This document shows positions 52,904-60,893 of a stretch of DNA of 64,000 nucleotides, in pieces. Each line of letters opens with the position of its first letter. The stretch's first letter is position 1. The notes beneath the pieces were generated by a model. The model was not told where the DNA came from. It searched no databases and saw nothing but the letters and a program-made list of their open reading frames with translations. The translations under genes were made by a program, and so were the position numbers. The stretch comes from Streptomyces sp. 35G-GA-8 (lineage in GTDB: Bacteria; Actinomycetota; Actinomycetes; Streptomycetales; Streptomycetaceae). The DNA lies in contig NZ_JAMHJQ010000004.1 of NCBI RefSeq assembly GCF_023534745.1, positions 186,001 through 250,000 on the forward strand. The letters are read 5' to 3'.

Positions 52904-55441
52904 ATGTCCACCCCCACGATCGTGGTCGTCGGCCACGGCATGGTCGGCCAGCGGTTCCTGGAGGCTCTCGCCGAGCGGGGCGTGAGCGCACGGGCGCGCG
53001 TGGTGGTGCTCGCGGAGGAGCCCAGGCCCGCCTATGACCGGGTGCGGCTGACCTCGTACTTCTCGGGCCGTACCCCCGATGAACTCAGCCTCCTGGAACC
53101 GGACTTCCTGGCACGCCACGGCATCGAGCTGCGTCTCGGCGACCCCGTCGAAGCCATCGACCGCGCGGCCCGCACGGTCACCTCGCGGGCCGGGCACACC
53201 GTCGGTTACGACACGCTGGTCCTGGCCACCGGCTCGTACCCCTTCGTACCGCCGGTGCCCGGCAGGGACGCGACCGGCTGCTTCGTCTACCGCACCGTCG
53301 AGGACCTGCTCGCGATCGAGGCGTACGCGACGACGTCCCGCACCGGCGCGGTCGTCGGCGGCGGGCTGCTGGGGCTGGAGGCGGCGGGCGCGCTGAAGGG
53401 GCTCGGGCTCGACACGCACATCGTGGAGTTCGCGCCCCGTCTGATGCCTGTCCAGATCGACGAGGGCGGTGGCGCGGCCCTGCTGCGGACGATCGAGTCC
53501 ATGGGGCTGACGGTGCACACGGGCGTCGGCACGGACGAGGTGACGACGGACGCCGAGGGGGCCGTCAACGGGATGGCGCTGTCGGACGGTTCGGTCCTCG
53601 CCACCGACCTCGTCGTCTTCTCCGCGGGGATCAGGCCCCGGGACCGGCCGGCCCGGGACGCCGGGCTCGCGGTCGGCGAGCGCGGCGGGATCGTGGTCGA
53701 CGAGTGGTGCCGTACCTCCGACCCCGCCGTCTTCGCGATCGGTGAGTGCGCGCGGACGGCGGACGGGCGGGTGTACGGGCTGGTGGCGCCGGGATACGAG
53801 ATGGCCGCCACGGTCGCCGCGGTCCTCGCCGGGGAGCGGGGGCCGGGCTTCACGGGCGCCGATCAGTCGGCCAAGCTCAAACTGCTGGGGGTGGACGTGG
53901 CGTCGTTCGGTGACGCGCACGGCGCCACGCCGGGCTGCCTGGACGTCGTCTACGCGAACTCCCGTGCCGGGGTCTACAAGAAGCTGGTGGTGGACCCGGA
54001 CGGCACCCTGCTCGGCGGTGTGCTCGTGGGCGACGCCGACGCGTACGGCACGCTGCGGCCTCTGACCGGCTCGGTGCCGCCCGTCCCCGCCGAGCGGCTG
54101 GTGCTGCCGGCGGACGCGGGGGCGCCGGCCGCGCTCGGTCCCGACGCGCTCCCGGACGACGCCGTGATCTGTAGCTGCCACAACGTCTCCAAGGGCGCGA
54201 TCGCCGCCTGCGCCACGCTGCCCGAGGTGCGCAAGCGCACCAAGGCGGGCACGGGCTGCGGCAGTTGCGTCAAGGTGATCGGCCAACTCCTCCCCGCCGC
54301 CCGCGGCGACAAAGGGCTGTGCGGCTGCTTCCCGTACACGCGGGCCGAGTTGTACGAGATCGTCCGCACCCTGCGCGTCACCTCGTACACCACGCTGCTC
54401 GACTCGCACGGCCGGGAGGGGGCGCGCGGCGGTGACGGCTGTGAGATCTGCAAGCCCGTCGTGGCCTCGGTCATCGCCTCGCTCGCGCCCGCGCTGGGCG
54501 TCAGCGGCTATGTCCTGGACGGCGAACAGGCGGCCCTCCAGGACACCAACGACCATTTCCTCGCGAACATCCAGCGCAATGGCTCGTACTCGATCGTGCC
54601 GCGTATCCCGGGTGGCGAGATCACCCCGGAGAAACTGATCGTGATCGGCGAGGTGGCCAGGGACTTCGGTCTCTACACCAAGATCACGGGCGGCCAGCGG
54701 ATCGATCTGTTCGGCGCCCGGGTGGACCAGCTCCCGCTGATCTGGACGCGGCTCGTGGACGCGGGCTTCGAGTCGGGGCACGCGTACGGAAAGTCGCTGC
54801 GTACGGTCAAGTCCTGTGTGGGGCGGACCTGGTGCCGCTACGGCGTCCAGGACTCGGTCAGGATGGCCATCGACCTGGAGCTGCGCTACCGGGGCCTGCG
54901 CGCGCCGCACAAGCTGAAGTCCGCGGTGTCGGGGTGTGCGCGGGAGTGCGCGGAGGCGCGCGGCAAGGACTTCGGGGTGATCGCCACGGCGAACGGCTGG
55001 AACCTGTACGTGGGCGGCAACGGCGGCGCCGATCCGCGCCACGCGGACCTGCTCGCGCAGGATCTGTCGGACGCGGAGCTGGTACGGCTGATCGACCGGT
55101 TCCTGATGTTCTACATCCGTACCGCCGACCGGCTGGAGCGGACCGCCGCCTGGCTGGAGCGGATCGAGGGCGGGCTCGGCCATGTGCGGGACGTGGTGGT
55201 CCATGACTCGCTCGGACTCTGCGCGGAGCTCGAACGGCTGATGGCGGCGCATGTGGCCGGCTACCGCGACGAGTGGGCGGAGACGATCAGTGACCCGGAG
55301 CGGCTGAGCCGCTTCGTCTCTTTCGTCAACGCGCCGGACGCCCCTGACCCGTCCGTGCGGTTCGTACCGGAACGCGATCAGGTCAAGCCGGATCTGACCT
55401 TCCTCACGCTGACGACCCGGGAAGAGGTGAACGCCGGATGA
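52904..55441 (+). CDS. nirB: Assimilatory nitrite reductase large subunit, NirB
   Basis: 845 residues: FAD domain (IVVVGHGMVGQRFLE), NAD(P)H domain (GAVVGGGLLGLEAAGAL), a BFD-type [2Fe-2S] domain (CSCHNVSKG, GTGCGSC), then the ferredoxin-like and siroheme/[4Fe-4S] domains with the ligand motif CVGRTWCRYG and CARECAEA. It reduces nitrite to ammonia with NAD(P)H and needs siroheme. ATG 52904 has GGAGG 8 bases upstream; the frame is open from 52865. It overlaps nirD by four bases. Confidence 0.95.
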   Translation: MSTPTIVVVGHGMVGQRFLEALAERGVSARARVVVLAEEPRPAYDRVRLTSYFSGRTPDELSLLEPDFLARHGIELRLGDPVEAIDRAARTVTSRAGHTVGYDTLVLATGSYPFVPPVPGRDATGCFVYRTVEDLLAIEAYATTSRTGAVVGGGLLGLEAAGALKGLGLDTHIVEFAPRLMPVQIDEGGGAALLRTIESMGLTVHTGVGTDEVTTDAEGAVNGMALSDGSVLATDLVVFSAGIRPRDRPARDAGLAVGERGGIVVDEWCRTSDPAVFAIGECARTADGRVYGLVAPGYEMAATVAAVLAGERGPGFTGADQSAKLKLLGVDVASFGDAHGATPGCLDVVYANSRAGVYKKLVVDPDGTLLGGVLVGDADAYGTLRPLTGSVPPVPAERLVLPADAGAPAALGPDALPDDAVICSCHNVSKGAIAACATLPEVRKRTKAGTGCGSCVKVIGQLLPAARGDKGLCGCFPYTRAELYEIVRTLRVTSYTTLLDSHGREGARGGDGCEICKPVVASVIASLAPALGVSGYVLDGEQAALQDTNDHFLANIQRNGSYSIVPRIPGGEITPEKLIVIGEVARDFGLYTKITGGQRIDLFGARVDQLPLIWTRLVDAGFESGHAYGKSLRTVKSCVGRTWCRYGVQDSVRMAIDLELRYRGLRAPHKLKSAVSGCARECAEARGKDFGVIATANGWNLYVGGNGGADPRHADLLAQDLSDAELVRLIDRFLMFYIRTADRLERTAAWLERIEGGLGHVRDVVVHDSLGLCAELERLMAAHVAGYRDEWAETISDPERLSRFVSFVNAPDAPDPSVRFVPERDQVKPDLTFLTLTTREEVNAG

Positions 55442-55860
55442 GACTCCCGGTGCAAGGCCCGGTGCAAGGCCCGGTGAAAGGCCCTGTGAAACGCCCGGCG
55501 AGCGGGCCCGCGCCCTCCCCGGCGATGCTCGAACTGCTCCTGGACGACGGTTGGTTCGCGGTCTGTGACGTGTCCGCGCTCACCCCCGGGCGCGGAGTGG
55601 CCGCGCTGCTCCCGGACGGACGTCAGGCGGCGGTCTTCCTGGACCGCGCGGGCCGCCCGTACGCGATCGGCAACCGCGATCCGTTCTCCGGCGCGCAGGT
55701 CCTGTCACGCGGGCTGACCGGTACGCACGACGGACGGCCCTTTGTCGCCTCGCCGCTGCTCAAGCAGCGCTTCGACCTGATCACGGGCCGCTGCCTGGAC
55801 GACGACGAGGCCGCGGTCCGCGCGTACTCGGCGCGCGTACGGCCCCTCGCGCCCCCCTGA
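55438..55860 (+). CDS. nirD: Nitrite reductase small subunit, NirD
   Basis: 140 residues. The Rieske-like barrel of NirD starts around residue 30 (DDGWFAVCDVSALTPG, AVFLDRAGRPYAIGNRDPFSG, FVASPLLKQRFDLITGRCLDD). It lacks iron ligands, as the NirD family does. The first 28 residues are a Pro-Val-Gln-Gly/Lys repeat with no family match; a shorter start at 55525 has no RBS, whereas 55438 overlaps the nirB stop (ATGA) behind GAAGAGG. Confidence 0.88.
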   Translation: MRLPVQGPVQGPVKGPVKRPASGPAPSPAMLELLLDDGWFAVCDVSALTPGRGVAALLPDGRQAAVFLDRAGRPYAIGNRDPFSGAQVLSRGLTGTHDGRPFVASPLLKQRFDLITGRCLDDDEAAVRAYSARVRPLAPP

Positions 55861-56010
55861 GCCCTGTCCCGTCGATCACGGACGGAGCCGGGCCACTCCG
55901 GCGACTTTGCCTTTTCTTTACAACCCGTCACGCCGCTGCCTCGTCTCTCCGCTCGATCCGTTACTCAGTCCGCCGAGCCCATCGGGCGGACCGACGAAAG
56001 AGAGCGAGTT

Positions 56011-56400
56011 ATGCGCCGCATCATCCTGAGCGCCACGGCACTCGCGTGCACCGCCGTACTGGCGAGCACCGTGCCCGCGTTCGCCGACGAGACGCCCACC
56101 CCCGAGGCGTCCCGCCCGGCCACCACGGCCCCGGCCCCGGTCGCGGAGCCGGCCGACGAGGTCCCGGGCCAGGTCGCCAGGCCGACCAAGGTCCCGCCCC
56201 AGGAGGCCGGACCGGCCGAGGTCCCGGCCCGGGACCAGGTGTCCGTCGTACCGAGCGGAGCGCCCGACACCGGTGCGGCGCTCGTATCGACGGGGTCCGG
56301 GTCCGACGCCGGGCTGATCGGCGGGGGCGCCGCCGCGGCGCTCGTCGCGGGCGGCGCGGCCGTCTTCGTCCTGCGCCGCCGGAGGACGACCGGGGCATGA
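56011..56400 (+). CDS. Small secreted Pro/Ala-rich protein, probable sortase substrate
   Basis: 129 residues: signal peptide (ATALACTAVLASTVPAFA), a Pro/Ala/Glu-rich stalk, a sorting-like APDTG near residue 88, a C-terminal membrane helix (LIGGGAAAALVAGGAAVFVL) and RRRR tail. Stop overlaps the following sortase by four bases, so the two are a pair. It resembles the collagen-like protein at 50175 in layout and in the APDT motif, but has no sequence similarity elsewhere. A sortase-anchored role is inferred. Confidence 0.75.
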   Translation: MRRIILSATALACTAVLASTVPAFADETPTPEASRPATTAPAPVAEPADEVPGQVARPTKVPPQEAGPAEVPARDQVSVVPSGAPDTGAALVSTGSGSDAGLIGGGAAAALVAGGAAVFVLRRRRTTGA

Positions 56401-57017
56401 CCTCGCCCTCCAGGCGCGCGTTCCTCGCCGTGGCGACGACCTCGCTGCTCGTGAACTGCGGCGGCCCCGGGGCGGGCCAGGGCCCCACGGCCCGCTCCGG
56501 CAGCGCGCCACCGCCGTCACGTTCCTCCGGGTCCCCCGCGACGGCCGCGCACGCCCTCGGGCGTTCGGTCCCGGTCGCGTTGCGGATCCCGGCCATCGGG
56601 GTCGACACCCCGGTCATGGAGCTGGGGCTGGCGCCGGACGGCAGTGTGCAGGTGCCACCGATCACGGAGCACGACCGGGCGGGCTGGTACCGGCACTCGC
56701 CCACGCCCGGTCAGGTCGGCCCGTCGGTGATCCTCGGGCATGTCACGGTCGGCCGTTATGGGGACGGGGTCTTCCGTCACCTGGCGCGGCTGCGCCGGGG
56801 CGACCGGATCGTGGCGCGTCTGAGGAACGGCACGGAGGCGCCGTTCGCGGTCGGCGCCGTACGGACGGTCGCCAAGGCGGACTTCCCGACGGACGACGTA
56901 TACGGGGACGTGAGCGGTCCTGAGCTGCGGCTCATCACCTGCGGCGGCCCCCGTGCCGGTGACGAGTACCTCGACAACGTGATCGTCTTCGCCGCACTGA
57001 GCCCGGGGAGTCCCTGA
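56397..57017 (+). CDS. Class F-like sortase with lipoprotein-type signal
   Basis: 206 residues. The N-terminus has a twin-arginine start (SRRAFLA) and a lipobox-like LVNCGG, so it may be an exported lipoprotein rather than a transmembrane enzyme. Catalytic residues are His115 (ILGHVT) and Cys182 (LITCGGPR). It is a smaller paralogue of the sortase at 51049. Its ATG overlaps the preceding stop by ATGA. Confidence 0.8.
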   Translation: MTSPSRRAFLAVATTSLLVNCGGPGAGQGPTARSGSAPPPSRSSGSPATAAHALGRSVPVALRIPAIGVDTPVMELGLAPDGSVQVPPITEHDRAGWYRHSPTPGQVGPSVILGHVTVGRYGDGVFRHLARLRRGDRIVARLRNGTEAPFAVGAVRTVAKADFPTDDVYGDVSGPELRLITCGGPRAGDEYLDNVIVFAALSPGSP

Positions 57018-57103
57018 CTCGCCAGCCGGATCCCGGTCCGTCGGAACCGTTCGCCAACGGACCGGGGTCCTTCCCCACGCATACGTCACGACCCTGGAGA
57101 GCG

Positions 57104-57595
57104 TTGAAACGGTCCCGCGAGAAGGCAGCGTCCGAGCTGTTCGGTGCCCTCTACCCGCGCCTCGCGGGCTGGTGCCGCCGTCTCGTCGACGACGACGGAA
57201 CGGCCCACGAGATAGCCTCCGAGGCGTTCACCAGACTCTGGGCCCGCTGGACGTCCGTGGAGGAGCCCCGCGGCTTCCTCTACGTCACCGCGGCCAACCT
57301 CGTCCGGGACCACTGGCGCAAACTGGAGCGCGAGCGGAAAGCCATGCACCGCGCCGCCACGGAAGCCGCCGTCCGCCCCCACGCCGAACACGAGGACCCG
57401 TCGGTGCGGCTTCTCGTGCAGTCACTGCCGGAACGACTGCGTGTCGCGGTCCTGTTGCACTACTACGCCGACATGCCGATCCGGGAGGTGTCCGAACTGA
57501 CCGGGCGCAAGGAAGGAACCGTCAAGGCCGACCTCCACGCGGCCCGGGAACTGCTCCGCGCCCACCTGAGGAGAAGCCTTGACCACACGCTTTGA
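57104..57595 (+). CDS. ECF (extracytoplasmic function) sigma factor
   Basis: 163 residues: region 2 (ELFGALYPRLAGWCRRLV, ASEAFTRLWARW, FLYVTAANLVRDHWRK) and region 4 (LPERLRVAVLLHYYADMPIREVSELTG, EGTVKADLHAARELL). The TTG start at 57104 has GGAG 5 bases upstream; no ATG or GTG fits. No zinc anti-sigma is present; the next gene, overlapping by 17 bases, is a small membrane protein and may be the regulator. Confidence 0.85.
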   Translation: MKRSREKAASELFGALYPRLAGWCRRLVDDDGTAHEIASEAFTRLWARWTSVEEPRGFLYVTAANLVRDHWRKLERERKAMHRAATEAAVRPHAEHEDPSVRLLVQSLPERLRVAVLLHYYADMPIREVSELTGRKEGTVKADLHAARELLRAHLRRSLDHTL

Positions 57596-58067
57596 CGACG
57601 GCCCGGAGTTCGAGTCCGATGACCCTCTCGCGGTGATCCTGCGGCCCTCTTCCGACACCCTCGGCCCGCCCGCCGGCCGATACGAGGCGATCCGCCGCGC
57701 CGCGGCCCGCCGCCGGCTGCTGCGCACCGCGTCCAGGGTCGGCGTGGCATGCGTGGTCGCCGCCCTTGTCGTCGTTCCGCTCCGCCTGGCCGCATCGGGG
57801 TCACCCACGTCCCCGACGGCCCCCCTCGCCCCACCGCCCGTGCGCAGCTCTTCGACCCCGCCCCCAGAGGCGCCGACGACGGCGCCGGACCCCGTCGCTC
57901 CGAGCGACGAGACCACGGCCGAGCGATCCGTCGAGCCGCCGTCGGAGCGAGAGGCCCCCGACGCCACCCCCTCAAGCGTCCACCCGACCGGGAATCCGCT
58001 GACCGAACGCCCCGGGTCGGCCCGCCCGTCCACCCTCCCTGTTCCCCAGGGACCCGGGCGGGAATGA
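57579..58067 (+). CDS. Single-pass membrane protein coupled to the ECF sigma factor, candidate anti-sigma
   Basis: 162 residues: a 50-residue cytoplasmic part with an Arg-rich helix, one membrane segment (VGVACVVAALVVVPLRLAA), then a Pro/Ser/Thr-rich outer region. No zinc motif HxxxCxxC is seen. It starts at TTG 57579 behind GGAG, inside the sigma gene, so it must be made with it. Its position is that of an anti-sigma factor; the role is inferred. Confidence 0.65.
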   Translation: MTTRFDDGPEFESDDPLAVILRPSSDTLGPPAGRYEAIRRAAARRRLLRTASRVGVACVVAALVVVPLRLAASGSPTSPTAPLAPPPVRSSSTPPPEAPTTAPDPVAPSDETTAERSVEPPSEREAPDATPSSVHPTGNPLTERPGSARPSTLPVPQGPGRE

Positions 58068-58186
58068 CGACTCCTCACCGCTCGTTCAGACGGCGGCCAT
58101 GGACATCCCCTAGGCTTCTGCGACGCGCGACCCCGTGGCGTCGGCCGGCACCGCGGGGCGGTCACGACACCACCATGGAGCGACCA

Positions 58187-59344
58187 GTGGAACGTCGCAG
58201 TTTCCTGCGCGGAGCGGTCATCGGCACGTCGGCCGCGGCTTTCGGCGGCACCCTGTGGCGCGGCGCCGCCTACGCCGCACCCGCCCAGCCGGGCGCGGGC
58301 CCCTACGGAGCGCTCGGCACGGCGGACGCCAACAACATCCGGCTCCCCGCCGGATTCACCAGCCGGGTCATCGCCCGGTCGGGCCAGCAGGTCCCCGGCA
58401 CGTCGTACAGCTGGCACAACGCCCCGGACGGCGGCGCCTGCTACGCCGACGGCACCGGCTGGATCTATGTCTCCAACTCGGAGATCGACCCGTCGGGCGG
58501 CGCGAGCGCGGTCCGCTTCTCCTCGACGGGCGCGATCACCGCCGCGTACCGGATCCTCTCCGGCACCCGGCAGAACTGCGCGGGCGGCACGACTCCGTGG
58601 AACACCTGGCTCTCCTGCGAGGAGGTGGACCGCGGCTATGTCTACGAGACCGACCCGTGGGGCGTGAAGGCGCCGGTGCGGCGTGACGCGATCGGCCGCT
58701 TCAAGCACGAGGCCGCCGCCGCGGACCCCGTACGCCGGACGATCTATCTCACCGAGGACACCACCGACGGCTGCTTCTACCGCTTCACGCCCACCACGTG
58801 GGGCGATCTGTCGGCGGGCCGCCTCGAAGTCCTGACCGCCGGTACGGGCACGAGCGGCCCGGTGGGCTGGGCGACGGTCCCCGACCCGAGCGGCGCCTCG
58901 ACGGCCACCCGTAACCAGGTCTCCGGCGCGAAGCGCTTCAACGGCGGCGAGGGCTGCTACTACGCCGACAACACCTGCTGGTTCACGACCAAGGGCGACA
59001 ACCGGGTCTGGCAGTACAACGTGGCCGCGGGGACCATCGAGCTGGCCTACGACGACTCGCTCGTCTCCGGTACGGCGCCGCTGACCGGTGTCGACAATGT
59101 CACCGGCTCCTCCTCCGGCGATCTCTTCGTCGCGGAGGACGGCGGGAACATGGAGATCTGTGTGATCACCCCTGACGATGTCGTCGCGCCGTTCCTGCGG
59201 ATCAGCGGCCAGTCCGGCTCCGAGATCACCGGACCGGCCTTCTCCCCCGACGGCAAGCGGCTCTACTTCTCCAGCCAGCGCGGGACCAGCGGGAGTTCGT
59301 CGGGCGGTATCACCTACGAGGTCACCGGGCCGTTCCGGGCGTAG
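58187..59344 (+). CDS. Tat-secreted PhoX-like (DUF839) beta-propeller protein
   Basis: 385 residues. A twin-arginine signal (VERRSFLRGAVIGTSAAAFGG, cut after AYA) precedes a DUF839/PhoX-type propeller (YVSNSEIDPSGGASAVRFSS, WNTWLSCEEVDRGYVYE, FKHEAAAADP, YLTEDTTDGCFYRF, GGEGCYYADNTCWFTTKGDNRVWQY, ITGPAFSPDGKRLYFSSQRG). PhoX members are calcium/iron alkaline phosphatases; activity here is inferred. GTG 58187 has GGAG 6 bases upstream; ATG 58175 has none. It overlaps the convergent regulator by 31 bases. Confidence 0.8.
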   Translation: MERRSFLRGAVIGTSAAAFGGTLWRGAAYAAPAQPGAGPYGALGTADANNIRLPAGFTSRVIARSGQQVPGTSYSWHNAPDGGACYADGTGWIYVSNSEIDPSGGASAVRFSSTGAITAAYRILSGTRQNCAGGTTPWNTWLSCEEVDRGYVYETDPWGVKAPVRRDAIGRFKHEAAAADPVRRTIYLTEDTTDGCFYRFTPTTWGDLSAGRLEVLTAGTGTSGPVGWATVPDPSGASTATRNQVSGAKRFNGGEGCYYADNTCWFTTKGDNRVWQYNVAAGTIELAYDDSLVSGTAPLTGVDNVTGSSSGDLFVAEDGGNMEICVITPDDVVAPFLRISGQSGSEITGPAFSPDGKRLYFSSQRGTSGSSSGGITYEVTGPFRA

Positions 59345-60360
59345 AGCCCTTCCGCCTGGCCGCGGCCCCGCAGCAGGGCGGCGCCCAGCGGGGTGAGGGT
59401 GTGCAGCACGGCGTTGCCGTGCCGCAGGGTGACGACGAGCCCCGCCTCGCGCAGGACGCAGGCGTGCTGGCTCGCAGAGGCGAGGGACACGCCGGTTCTG
59501 CGAGCCAGCTCGCTCGTGGTCGAGCCGTGCTCGATGGCGCGCAGAACGGCCGAACGCGTATGCCCGACGAGCCGGCCGAGCGTGGGTCCGCCACGCTCCG
59601 TGACGGCGGGCGCGTCGGAATGGGTGACGGGATAGACCAGGACGGGCGGCAGCGCGGGATCGCGGTGGACGACCGGCGTGGAGCGGCAGAAGAACGACGG
59701 CTGGAGCAGCAGTCCCCGCCCGTCCAGCCGCAGTTCGCGGTCGAACGGGTAGTCGGCCTCCAGCACCGGGGAGCGCCAGCGCAGCATCGGCGGCAGCGTG
59801 GAGAGCAGTTCGTCCGCGCCGCCGTCGAGCAGCGCCCGGCCGCGCAGCGCCCGGTCCGCCTCGACCCTGGCCCGGATATGGGGCCAGTACGGCTCGACGG
59901 CGGCCCGGTGGTACGTACGCAGCGCGTCGACGAGCCGGCCCGGGCAGTCGGGGCAGCCGCCGGCGAGCGAGGCCAGCAGTCCGCCCGGGTCCTTTTCCTG
60001 GCCCCGTCCGGTGCCACGGGACCGCTCCAGGACGAGCAGGGCGAGTTCGGCGCGGATTCTCTCCCGTGGTGTGGCGTGCAGCGCCTCAAGGCCCGCCGCC
60101 AGGCCCGCGTCAAAGCCGAGCCGTCCCTGAGCCGGCGTCAGGAAATCCGGGAAATAGCCGCGCTGCGGAACGAGCGCGGAGAGCAGAGTTGTTTCACCGT
60201 TCAACCGGGTTCGCGTTTCCCTGCGCCATTCCCCGTAGGCGAGCGGGCCGCGTCGGTCTCTTATTCGATGAAAGCTGAGAATCGTTTCCCACAGCGGGTC
60301 GGGCCCGGCGGCCATCCGTACCCCGCCGAGGTCCTTCCCGGTGAAATGAATACGCAGCAT
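59314..60360 (-). CDS. ArsR-like transcriptional regulator with C-terminal HTH
   Basis: 348 residues. A winged helix-turn-helix of the ArsR type lies at the C-terminus (VLRAIEHGSTTSELARRTGVSLASASQHACVLREAGLVV, about residues 270-340). The first 260 residues are an uncharacterised domain seen in actinomycete ArsR-like regulators (FHRIRDRRGPLAYGEWR, LPPMLRWRSPVLEADYPFDRELRLDGRGLLLQPSFF). GGAG 5 bases before ATG 60360 fixes the start. The 3' end overlaps PhoX by 31 bases. Ligand unknown. Confidence 0.75.
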   Translation of the reverse strand: MLRIHFTGKDLGGVRMAAGPDPLWETILSFHRIRDRRGPLAYGEWRRETRTRLNGETTLLSALVPQRGYFPDFLTPAQGRLGFDAGLAAGLEALHATPRERIRAELALLVLERSRGTGRGQEKDPGGLLASLAGGCPDCPGRLVDALRTYHRAAVEPYWPHIRARVEADRALRGRALLDGGADELLSTLPPMLRWRSPVLEADYPFDRELRLDGRGLLLQPSFFCRSTPVVHRDPALPPVLVYPVTHSDAPAVTERGGPTLGRLVGHTRSAVLRAIEHGSTTSELARRTGVSLASASQHACVLREAGLVVTLRHGNAVLHTLTPLGAALLRGRGQAEGLYARNGPVTS

Positions 60361-60616
60361 CAAATCTCCACTTGTTGCAGCCACAATCTCCCCAGCAGCC
60401 CCCAGCACTGAGTATGCAGGCCATCACGGGCTGTTACCACGGTGTTTCGGCCACAGTTGAAACGCTTCGCGGCGGCGCGCGCGAAGCGAAAAGCTGTACC
60501 TCGTCGGGCATGAAACCTGGACGACCGAATAGGCGTGGCGAAGGCCGTGGGGGGCTTTGCCCGCTCGGCGGCGGTCGGTCGAGGTTGCGGCTCCATGTCC
60601 GGCCCGCGTAAAAGGG

Positions 60617-60650
60617 GCGCGGCCGGTGGGTGGGGATCCACCGGCCGCGC
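60617..60650. terminator. Perfect 13-bp hairpin in the ppdK/ArsR gap
   Basis: GCGCGGCCGGTGG (60617-60629) and CCACCGGCCGCGC (60638-60650) pair perfectly around an 8-base loop. It follows the terminator at 60715 in the ppdK direction and could be a second barrier. Confidence 0.55.
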
Positions 60651-60714
60651 TCTACCTGTTACCAGCCGTTACCCATGGGGCAATTCAACACGGCATCCAC
60701 CAAACGCACATGAC

Positions 60715-60753
60715 GAAGGGGCGGACGCCTCCGCACAAGGCGCCCGCCCCTTC
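60715..60753 (-). terminator. 16-bp hairpin terminator of ppdK
   Basis: Arms 60715-60730 and 60738-60753 pair over 16 bp with one mismatch and a 7-base loop. It lies about 140 bases past the ppdK stop on the minus strand. No T-tract. Confidence 0.6.
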
Positions 60754-60893
60754 TCTGCCCCGGAGCCGCCCCGCCGGTCCGGCGAGGGTCAGGGATCAAC
60801 CGGCAATGCGGCTCGGGTGTTCAGTGGGAATCCACCACTTTCTCTCGGGAGTCACCAGAAGTCATCGGGCCCCCGCATAGCCGCCATCGGGAT

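Larger units (their letters stand above)
60361..60893. other. Intergenic region between ppdK end and the ArsR-like gene
   Basis: 533 bases with no convincing gene. It holds the promoter region of the ArsR-like gene and two long hairpins, 60617-60650 and 60715-60753. The short ORFs here have no RBS or codon pattern I trust. Confidence 0.6.
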
